29,222 nt of DNA from Lentisphaera sp. (GTDB lineage: Bacteria; Verrucomicrobiota; Lentisphaeria; Victivallales; GWF2-50-93), in NCBI GenBank assembly GCA_020721745.1, contig DYMC01000004.1, positions 1-29,222 on the forward strand, written 5' to 3'. This document shows positions 23,355 through 29,222 of the stretch, one piece after another. The notes beneath the pieces were generated by a model, which worked only from the letters and a program-made list of their open reading frames with translations, was not told the origin of the DNA and ran no database searches. Within the stretch, counting starts at the first letter, position 1. Every line of letters begins with the position of its first letter. A program made the translations under genes and the position numbers.

Positions 23355-24934
23355 ACGAGATTCTGCACCAGATAAGTTCGGCATCTGTGAACGTGAGGTC
23401 AATAGTAACCTGCGTCGTTGGCATCGGGATAGGCGTGCTCGTCCACTGGTGGGTGACGAAATTCTTTGGAACCAGCGCGAGCAAGCTGGCGGAGAAGGTG
23501 AAGGACGACGCGCGGAAGGAGGCCGATCATCTGGTCCGCGAGGCGAAGGTTGCGGCGAAGAGCGAATTCCTGAAGCTGAAGGAGGAGTTTGAGAAGGAGA
23601 GCAGGGAGAAGAAGCGGGAGTTGATGGCAATCGAGAAGAAGATAGCAGGCCGCGAGGAGCACCTTGAGAAGCGGGCCGATGCCCTCGACGCGAGATCGGC
23701 ATCCCTCGAGAGGGAGGAGAAGGAAGTCGCGTCGCTGAAGGAGCGGCTTGGACAGAGGGACTCCGAGCTCAGGAAGGCGATATCGCGCCAGATAACCGAG
23801 CTTGAGCGCATCGCCGAGATGAGCCGCGACTCCGCCAGGGAAATGCTGCTCGAGAAGATAAAGGGCGAGGTGCACAACGAAGTGGGCCATCTCATCCGCA
23901 ACGAGGTGGAGGAGGCGAAGAACAAGGCTGACAAGGAGGCCCAGAAGATCCTCGCCTACGCGATGCAGAGATACGCCGGGGAATGCGCCTACGAGCACAC
24001 CACCTCGACGATACATCTTCCGAGCGACGAGATGAAGGGGCGCATAATCGGCCGCGACGGCAGGAACATCAGGGTTATCGAGGCGGTGACCGGAGTCTCG
24101 CTGCTTGTTGACGACACGCCGGAGGCGGTGGTGATCTCCTGTTTCAACCCTGTCCGCAGGGAGAAGGCGCGTCTTCTGCTCGAGAAGCTCATATCGGACG
24201 GGCGCATCCATCCCACCCGCGTAGAGGAGCTCTTCAAGAAGGTGGACAGGGAGGTGGAGAAGGAGCTGGCGGAGGCTGGCGAGGAGGCAGTGCTCGAGGT
24301 GGGCGTGCCCAATGTGCCGGACGCGGTCGTAAAGCTGCTCGGAAGGCTCAAATACAGATACAGCTTCTCGCAGAACGTCCTGCGCCACTCCATAGAGGCG
24401 GCGAATTTCATGGGTGTGATCGCATCCGAGCTGAAGCTGGACCCGTTGAAGGCCAAGAGGATAGGCCTTCTCCACGACATAGGCAAGGCCCTCGACAGCG
24501 AGGCCGAAGGCACCCACGCTATGCTTGGAGCGGAGCTCCTGAAGAAATACAACGAGGAGCCGGACGTGGTCAATGCCGTCGCGGCGCATCATGAGGAGAC
24601 CGACAAGACCTCGGTCTACGCCGTGCTCGCCTGCGTAGCCGACGCGATGAGCGCGTCGAGGCCCGGAGCCAGGAGCGAGACGGCCGAGTTCTATCTCAAG
24701 CGCCTGGAAAAGCTCGAGGAAATAGCGACGAGCTTCCCCGGTGTCGAATCCTGCCACGCCGTCCAGGCCGGCAGGGAGGCGAGGGTTGTGGTCAACCCGG
24801 GGAAGATAAGCGACAACGAGGCCCAGGTCCTCGCCCGGGACATATGCGGCCGGGTCGAGAAGGAGATGAACTACCCGGGACAGATAAAGGTGACGGTGAT
24901 CCGCGAGACCCGATCGGTCGAATACGCGAAGTGA
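23351..24934 (+). CDS. rny: Ribonuclease Y
   Basis: A 527-residue membrane-anchored endoribonuclease that starts mRNA decay. An N-terminal helix (about 16-35, RSIVTCVVGIGIGVLVHWW) anchors it to the membrane. A long charged coiled coil covers about 42-200, a KH RNA-binding domain has GRIIGRDGRNIR (230-241), and an HD phosphohydrolase domain has HSIEAANFMG and LLHDIGKALD (His375-Asp376). The C-terminal segment ends in YPGQIKVTVIRETRSVEYAK, as in B. subtilis RNase Y (520 residues). An AAGGAGAA ribosome binding site precedes ATG 23351, which overlaps the cyclo-ligase stop by ATGA. RNase Y suggests an RNA decay machinery unlike that of E. coli; RNase E is not seen here but may be elsewhere. Confidence 0.96.
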   Translation: MNEILHQISSASVNVRSIVTCVVGIGIGVLVHWWVTKFFGTSASKLAEKVKDDARKEADHLVREAKVAAKSEFLKLKEEFEKESREKKRELMAIEKKIAGREEHLEKRADALDARSASLEREEKEVASLKERLGQRDSELRKAISRQITELERIAEMSRDSAREMLLEKIKGEVHNEVGHLIRNEVEEAKNKADKEAQKILAYAMQRYAGECAYEHTTSTIHLPSDEMKGRIIGRDGRNIRVIEAVTGVSLLVDDTPEAVVISCFNPVRREKARLLLEKLISDGRIHPTRVEELFKKVDREVEKELAEAGEEAVLEVGVPNVPDAVVKLLGRLKYRYSFSQNVLRHSIEAANFMGVIASELKLDPLKAKRIGLLHDIGKALDSEAEGTHAMLGAELLKKYNEEPDVVNAVAAHHEETDKTSVYAVLACVADAMSASRPGARSETAEFYLKRLEKLEEIATSFPGVESCHAVQAGREARVVVNPGKISDNEAQVLARDICGRVEKEMNYPGQIKVTVIRETRSVEYAK

Positions 24935-25124
24935 AGAAAGGGTTTTTTCGCGGGAGATGGAAGAATCGTCGGACATCGTCTTGCAAAATTTGGGGCGGCG
25001 GTATACTGTATCCGCTCCGAAATGTGGGATGTTGGCTGATGCGGGATAAAGGATGCAGGATACAGGATATTGGGCTCAGATTTTGTCTTCTCCTGAATCC
25101 TGTTTCCTGTATCTTGAATCCTGT
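24935..25124. other. Spacer with degenerate ~14-bp repeats and possible promoter
   Basis: Left part of the rny to phosphofructokinase gap. A weak promoter-like pair is TTGCAA (24981-24986) and TATACT (25002-25007), but the 15-nt spacing is short. From 25091, CCTGAATCCTGTTT and CCTGTATCTTGAAT follow each other with a 14-bp period. The earlier GGATACAGGAT (25058-25068) is an inverted match to CCTGTATC. The array is interrupted by the element at 25125. Confidence 0.5.
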
Positions 25125-25226
25125 GAGGTAATTGCAAAAATGCCGACGGAACGCCGGTCTTATGACCGGCTTAGAGCCAGCCATAAGGCTGGCGTTCCCC
25201 TAAAAAGGCAATTTTGCAATTACCTC
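25125..25226. mobile_element. 102-bp MITE-like element with terminal inverted repeats
   Basis: Terminal inverted repeats of 20 bp with one mismatch: GAGGTAATTGCAAAAATGCC (25125-25144) and GGCAATTTTGCAATTACCTC (25207-25226). CCTGT flanks both ends (25120-25124 and 25227-25231), a probable 5-bp target duplication. Inside are two perfect 7-bp hairpins with 4-nt loops, GCCGGTC/GACCGGC (25153-25170) and GCCAGCC/GGCTGGC (25176-25193). These can be enclosed by GGAAC/GTTCC (25148-25152 and 25194-25198) to form a cloverleaf. There is no coding capacity. Removing the element and one CCTGT restores the 14-bp tandem repeat around it, which is strong evidence of insertion. Confidence 0.8.
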
Positions 25227-25275
25227 CCTGTATCTTGAGTCTTGTGTTTTTCAACCGATAATCAAGGGGGATGCC

Positions 25276-26943
25276 ATGGCTGAAATATCTGTGCTTCAGA
25301 GGGAGCGGGCCGCCTACAAGCCGAAACTTCCGAAGGCGCTGATGAACGGTGCCGTCGTGGAGGCGAAACGGGGTAAAAAGACTTTGTCCGCTGGCGAGCC
25401 GGAGACGATAAAATCGCTTTTCCCGAATAACTTTGGAAACCCGGTCATCACCTTCTCCTCGATGGGCGAACAGTGCAACATCGAGCCTGCGCTCAACGTG
25501 GGGGTCGTGCTCTCGGGAGGGCAGGCACCTGGCGGGCACAACGTGATCGCCGGTATCTTCGACGGGATCAAGAGTGCGAACCCCGCTTCCAGGCTGTTCG
25601 GATTCCTTGGAGGCCCCAGCGGACTCGTGGACTGCAAGTACAAGGAGCTGTCCTGCGATGTCATAGACGAATACCGGAACACCGGCGGCTTCGACATAAT
25701 CGGCTCCGGCAGGACGAAGCTGGAGACCGACGAGCAGTTCGAGAAGGCGAAGGAGAGCTGCGAGAAGCTTGGAATACACGCTATCGTTATAATCGGCGGA
25801 GACGATTCCAACACCAACGCATGCCTGCTCGCGGAATACTTCCTCGCCCACGGGATACAGATACGAGTGATCGGATGTCCGAAAACCATTGACGGCGACC
25901 TCAAGAACGCGCAGATAGAGGCGTCATTCGGATTCGACACCGCGTGCAAGGTCTACAGCGAGCTCATCGGGAACATAGCGAGGGATGCCAACTCGGCCAG
26001 GAAATACTGGCACTTCATCAGACTGATGGGACGGTCGGCCTCGCACATCGCATTGGAATGCGCCCTTCAGACGCACCCGAACGTGGCCATCATTTCCGAG
26101 GAGGTGGCCGAGAAGAAGATGACGCTGGACCAGATCGCCGACGACATAGCGTCAGTCATAGTCAAGAGGGCGGAAAAGAAGGCCAATTTCGGCGTAGTTC
26201 TAATCCCGGAAGGGCTCATCGAGTTCATCCCCGAGATGAAGACGTTGATAAGGGAGCTCAACGACCTGATGGCGCGCGAGACGGCTGGGATGTCCTTTCT
26301 CAACGACGACGACCAGAAGCTGAAGTTCATAAAGGGCAAGCTCACGAAGGGAAGCTCGTCTCTTTACGATTCCCTCCCGAGGCAGATACAGCTCCAGCTC
26401 ATAAAGGACCGCGATCCGCACGGCAACGTGCAGGTGTCGCTCATCGAGACGGAGAAGCTGCTCATCGAGATCATCCAGGGCAAGCTTGCGAAGATGCGCA
26501 AGAGCGGGGAGTACATAGGGAAATTCTCCGCGCAGACCCACTTCCTTGGATACGAGGGAAGATGCGCCGCCCCGTCGAATTTCGATGCCGACTATTGCTA
26601 CAGCCTCGGATACACGGCCGCGGCTCTCGTAGCAAACAGCAGAACAGGATACATGGCCTACGTGGGCGCTCTCGCAAAACCATGCTCCGACTGGAAGTGC
26701 GGCGGCATCCCGATCACAATGATGATGACGGTCGAAAGAAGACATGGCGAGGACAAGCCCGTCATCAAGAAGGCCCTGGTCGAACTCAAGGGCAGGCCTT
26801 TTGCGGAATTCGCAAAGAACCGCGACAAGTGGGCGGCAGATAACTGCTATCTCTATCCAGGGCCTATCCAGTATTTCGGCCCCGAATCCGTATGTGATGC
26901 CCGCACCAAAACCCTCATGCTGGAAAGCGGAGTAAAACCCTAG
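25276..26943 (+). CDS. pfp: Diphosphate-fructose-6-phosphate 1-phosphotransferase (PPi-PFK)
   Basis: A 555-residue long-form phosphofructokinase that interconverts fructose 6-phosphate and fructose 1,6-bisphosphate using pyrophosphate, reversibly, in glycolysis or gluconeogenesis. The phosphoryl donor site reads GGDDSNTNA (174-182), with Asp at the position that is Gly in ATP enzymes, and CPKTIDGDL (201-209), with Lys in place of the ATP-type Gly; both mark PPi use. The catalytic aspartate lies in TIDGD, the substrate-binding loop is LMGRSAS, and GYEGR follows near 418. The length and the N-terminal extension match the plant beta/Borrelia/Chlamydia type (about 550). An AAGGGGG ribosome binding site precedes ATG 25276. 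The enzyme saves ATP in fermenters, consistent with an anaerobic life. The gene appears monocistronic. Confidence 0.95.
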   Translation: MAEISVLQRERAAYKPKLPKALMNGAVVEAKRGKKTLSAGEPETIKSLFPNNFGNPVITFSSMGEQCNIEPALNVGVVLSGGQAPGGHNVIAGIFDGIKSANPASRLFGFLGGPSGLVDCKYKELSCDVIDEYRNTGGFDIIGSGRTKLETDEQFEKAKESCEKLGIHAIVIIGGDDSNTNACLLAEYFLAHGIQIRVIGCPKTIDGDLKNAQIEASFGFDTACKVYSELIGNIARDANSARKYWHFIRLMGRSASHIALECALQTHPNVAIISEEVAEKKMTLDQIADDIASVIVKRAEKKANFGVVLIPEGLIEFIPEMKTLIRELNDLMARETAGMSFLNDDDQKLKFIKGKLTKGSSSLYDSLPRQIQLQLIKDRDPHGNVQVSLIETEKLLIEIIQGKLAKMRKSGEYIGKFSAQTHFLGYEGRCAAPSNFDADYCYSLGYTAAALVANSRTGYMAYVGALAKPCSDWKCGGIPITMMMTVERRHGEDKPVIKKALVELKGRPFAEFAKNRDKWAADNCYLYPGPIQYFGPESVCDARTKTLMLESGVKP

Positions 26944-27610
26944 TGTCATGCACCCATAAATAAGTTGAAATAAAACGTGAACAATTTCCGTTTAGGGCAA
27001 GGGCAATTGCCCTAAACGGAAGTTGATGTTTTTCAGTATTAGTCTCAGATGGTTCGCACGACAAATCCTGTTCGATAATTTCAGTGAATAGCAATAAGAG
27101 CAGAGACAGCATCTTTTTTCTTTTTAGATCTGCGTCGAGGCTGGAGTCTTTCATGCGAGCCCATTCACGGTCAAACAGATCGCAAATACCAGAGTCTTCC
27201 ACGATTAATTCTTTATTCCTTACGTTATCAATTTTTCCGTCTTTAATATGCAGAAAGCGTACGATCGTTCGATTTTTCAGGAAGCCAATCCATAGATGTG
27301 TCGAGCATTTTGTCGCGGAAGAATAGAAACGATCGTGCTCCTCGTATGAATCAAATAGGAATATCGTGCCAGGAGACGCCTGATATACCAGCCCGTTTAA
27401 ACTGGACAGGGATTTTCCCTCTAAAACCACCAGAATCTCCTTCAGGGAATGTCTGTCGGTGTTTTTTTTTAGCCAACGAATGTGGGAAAGATTCTTGCGT
27501 GGGGCGATATCGGACTGAAAAAGAGACGATACAATATCCCATTTTTCAGGGGAGCAAAGCATTTGTTTCTGTTTTGTAGGGAGAAAATTTTGTTTCTTTG
27601 CAGTTGCCAT
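26915..27610 (-). pseudogene. AraC-family regulator remnant: sensor domain without HTH
   Basis: A 231-codon minus-strand frame. Residues about 17-190 look like the cupin-type ligand-binding domain of AraC regulators: LKEILVVLEGKSLSSLNGLVYQASPGTIFLFDSYEEHDRFY carries the typical P-G-x-x-x-L-F-x-x-x-x-x-H pattern, followed by an all-helical linker with KKMLSLLLLLFTEII. In intact members two HTH motifs (about 100 residues) follow. Here the frame runs into a perfect 15-bp inverted repeat (26986-27021) and then reads antisense through the end of the phosphofructokinase gene before stopping. The DNA-binding half is missing, so the gene is truncated, with the break near 27025. No clear ribosome binding site precedes ATG 27610. 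AT content is visibly above that of the genes to the left. Confidence 0.7.
26986..27021. repeat. Perfect 15-bp inverted repeat (hairpin) downstream of pfp
   Basis: TTCCGTTTAGGGCAA (26986-27000), a 6-nt loop GGGCAA, and TTGCCCTAAACGGAA (27007-27021). It begins 43 nt after the pfp stop. There is no following U-run, so it is not a standard terminator. It marks the point where the AraC remnant loses its family sequence. Confidence 0.8.
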
Positions 27611-27682
27611 GTTTTAACGCATCGGACCTGTTTGAATCCTATAAAACAGCAATATTGATTAATCTTTAGCAAATTACATTAA

Positions 27683-28168
27683 TTGACTACGGACAAAATA
27701 CAAGTAGATCAGCTCAAGGGATTGAAGAAGTTGATAAGCACCTACACCAGGAATGCCGCTGTAATCGAGAATGCTGTTGCCAGGCTCGATGGTGTCAGGG
27801 TGCAAGCTCGCGGACGCAAGGCCGACCCGCAGGGTTATTACGCGTTTGTCCTGATTTTCGATTCAGCTCCGATGAAGGACATTCCGTTGGCAAATATTAT
27901 TGCGGCGTTAAATGCGGAAGGCCTTGTCTGCGGTGGAACCTACGGTCCGGTTTATAAGCACATCCTCTTCAATATGAGGAAAGGCGAATATCGGATAGAC
28001 GGCGGTTCATGTCCTGTAGCCGAAGGAATTGGAACTCAACATTCGGTTTGCATATCACATCCGGTTCTCGGGAATGATATAGAAAAAATAAAAAAAATAT
28101 GTGCAATTATTTCTAAAGTCGTGGAAAATTATCGAGAGTTGATAAACTATAAAGTGGATGCAAAGTAG
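27683..28168 (+). pseudogene. C-terminal fragment of a DegT/DnrJ/EryC1/StrS aminotransferase
   Basis: A 161-codon frame whose only early start is TTG (27683), immediately after an in-frame TAA. Its sequence matches the last 150 or so residues of DegT-type PLP aminotransferases: QLKGLKKLISTYTRNAAVIENAVARLDGV, the small-domain GYYAFVLIFDSAP, LNAEGLVCGGTYGPVYKHILF, then CPVAEGIGTQHSVCISHPVLGN and DIEKIKKICAIISKVVENY. These proteins are usually about 370-420 residues, with the PLP lysine in the first half; that half, including the lysine, is absent. I therefore read it as a remnant and not a small gene. DegT enzymes act in amino-sugar or cyclitol pathways, but no pathway can be assigned here. Confidence 0.75.
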
Positions 28169-28191
28169 CGGATAAACAGGGGAAAAACATA

Positions 28192-28426
28192 ATGATTGAA
28201 GGAAACGGAAATGCTTCACGCCACATTTCCATCCGAAAGAATCGGATTGAACCGCGAATATGACAAGGATGCCCCGCCGCTGGAAGATGTCCTGCGCGAT
28301 GGCTGGCGACCGGCAAAGCCTGAACTAACCGATGCCAAATGCCATGTCTTAAAATTCATTGACAAGGCAAATGGAAATGGATGGGGTCACGGCTTATTCT
28401 GGCTGCCACCCTGTTGTCTGTTGTAA
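28192..28426 (+). pseudogene. Short degenerate coding remnant of unknown identity
   Basis: An ATG at 28192 with AGGGG upstream opens a 23-codon frame (MIEGNGNASRHISIRKNRIEPRI, stop near 28263). The next frame continues open from 28196 to 28426, reading IGLNREYDKDAPPLEDVLRDGWRPAKPELTDAKC and ending WGHGLFWLPPCCLL. The second stretch has protein-like composition; the two together may be one gene with a frameshift near 28230-28260 and a truncated end. I do not recognise a family. It follows the aminotransferase remnant by 24 nt and may have been in its operon. Confidence 0.3.
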
Positions 28427-29222
28427 GGAGACGAGATATATTCATGACGATTACTGCGGTGTGGCGTTGATTTGGTTGCGACCTGCTCTCTTTTTCCGGC
28501 GACCTTCCGGTCAAACTTGATGTCGGACGCCGCCGGATAAAAAGCGTGATACAGAATATTGTTAACGTGGCGGGAAAACTGGCAAGGAGCGGAGGATATA
28601 CAAAACTGAAAGTCAGAATCCTTTGTCCGTGGCTAAATCCTTTTGAGCGCTTGTTTGCAGGCTATTGTTGAAATTGTGATGTGAAATTGGTGGACGAGAA
28701 GTCGCAAAGAAGAGCGACAAAGGAGTGGATAGTCTTAAAAAGCAACAAAAATCGGATTTTTTGTCCAAAAAACATAGAGTGAGGTGATCCAAAGAAAAAA
28801 ATAATGAAGACAATTGGCCGAAGTGTTTGCAAAGTACATTTCTGGGTCTATTCCATGCGTTGAAAAACAAAAAAGGATGATGGTCAAAAAGACCATCACG
28901 GAATCAGGTATTCGGCTCCTGGATGGAGCTTGTCGAGGATGAACTTGAATCCAAGGAATTACGCGTCTCCGACCAATACCCTGGTTGCTTCTGCGGCCAG
29001 ACAGCCCTCTACGCAGGCATTGATACCGCCGCAGATCAGTTTTCTGGCCTCCTGGTCAGGATGAGGCGATTGTAAGGCTCCGTGTTGCCTAGCCCAAATT
29101 TCGCGCCCTAAAAAATAAGATTGTTGATTATAAACGACTTGCAACTTGGAAAACGAAGAAATTTGGGCTAGGGGAGCCGTGCAACGCAATTGGTTCTCTT
29201 TCAACTTGCCAGAAGGCGGTTC
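28427..29222. other. About 0.8 kb without a convincing gene; AT-richer, with inverted repeats
   Basis: No open frame here looks protein-like over any length. It holds an 8-bp hairpin TGATGGTC-AAAAA-GACCATCA (28878-28898) and the 85-bp inverted-repeat element at 29088-29172. A minus-strand frame ends at 28959 with LICGGINACVEGCLAAEATRVLVGDA, which could be the last residues of an Fe-S or flavin enzyme, but it is too short to name and its upstream part crosses the inverted repeat. A 19-base stretch (28575-28593) is identical to 8923-8941 inside ispE. Confidence 0.55.
29088..29172. repeat. 85-bp MITE-like element with perfect 15-bp terminal inverted repeats
   Basis: CCTAGCCCAAATTTC (29088-29102) and its exact reverse complement (29158-29172) enclose 55 bp of AT-rich sequence without coding capacity. 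Beyond the ends, GGCTCC (29076-29081) and GGAGCC (29173-29178) extend the symmetry after a 6-nt bulge. No target duplication is clear. Resemblance to a MITE is structural only. Confidence 0.6.

Noticed and set aside
23399..24976. 525-codon open frame on the minus strand
   Set aside because: It lies antisense to rny, whose KH and HD motifs are certain. Its Leu/Arg/His-rich composition is that of a codon-bias shadow in GC-rich DNA.
25153..25198. tRNA-like cloverleaf in the rny-pfp spacer
   Set aside because: The two hairpins and outer stem resemble a cloverleaf, but there is no anticodon arm spacing, T-loop GTTCRA or CCA-end pattern. It is the interior of a MITE-like element.
28575..28593. 19-base identity to ispE (8923-8941)
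   Set aside because: Exact but isolated; flanks do not match. It could be a tiny duplicated fragment or chance, and supports no feature on its own.
28959..29204. 81-codon minus-strand frame ending LVGDA
   Set aside because: The last 30 residues look protein-like with three cysteines, but the rest crosses an inverted-repeat element and no family can be named.
1..29222. rRNA, tRNA, riboswitch or 6S RNA genes
   Set aside because: I saw no tRNA T-loop/acceptor patterns, rRNA segments or known riboswitch cores. A covariance-model scan (Infernal/Rfam, tRNAscan) would settle it.

Overview
The window is a GC-rich bacterial chromosome segment with tightly packed genes, many joined by 4-bp ATGA overlaps. 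It also contains several small palindromic insertions and an AT-richer, decayed right end. The gene set suggests an anaerobe or facultative anaerobe of the PVC superphylum, perhaps near Lentisphaerota or Kiritimatiellota. It includes RNase Y, a long PPi-dependent phosphofructokinase, a nickel-less Ehr-type membrane complex, a BatB/BatC-like protein and an HTH-EIIA protein. This placement is inference; no rRNA or tRNA gene is present to test it.

Left part (1-9221). A cyclophilin fragment, cut off after about 37 residues, points out of the left edge. Divergent from it is a seven-gene run: an HTH-EIIA regulator, then HyfB-, HycD-, HyfE-, HyfF- and HycE-like proteins and a ferredoxin/HycG-like fusion. 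This is the gene order of a group 4 hydrogenase or formate hydrogenlyase. However, all four nickel-ligand cysteines of the large subunit are replaced, while every Fe-S cysteine of the small subunit is kept. It is therefore an Ehr (energy-converting hydrogenase-related) complex: a Complex I-like ion pump whose electron-transfer chemistry is unknown. The isoprenoid gene ispE follows.

Middle (9222-19371). An ST7-like/SEC-C protein converges on a BatB-BatC fusion, and between them lies a 166-bp symmetrical palindromic element. Then come a SpoU-family rRNA methyltransferase and, on the minus strand, a probable operon for a secreted LIM-like/DA1-type metalloprotease, an RND adaptor lipoprotein and an RND pump. 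An HPr gene follows. HPr and the EIIA-like regulator are the only PTS proteins in view, with no EI, EIIB or EIIC, which suggests a regulatory PTS.

Right part (19337-29222). A minus-strand run carries rfbC, a zinc-ribbon protein and a SAM methyltransferase. A plus-strand run carries rarA, 5-formyl-THF cyclo-ligase and rny. PPi-phosphofructokinase follows behind a spacer holding a 102-bp MITE-like element. The last 2.3 kb hold gene remnants (AraC sensor domain without HTH, C-terminal half of a DegT aminotransferase) and more inverted repeats, and look like a decaying or acquired region.

The most unexpected signals are the nickel-less complex coupled to an EIIA regulator; a dispersed 13-bp near-palindrome, TGCGAAATTCGCA, present five times exactly and in different reading frames; and the paired 60-bp hairpin units at 10322-10487, whose stems differ only by compensatory changes.
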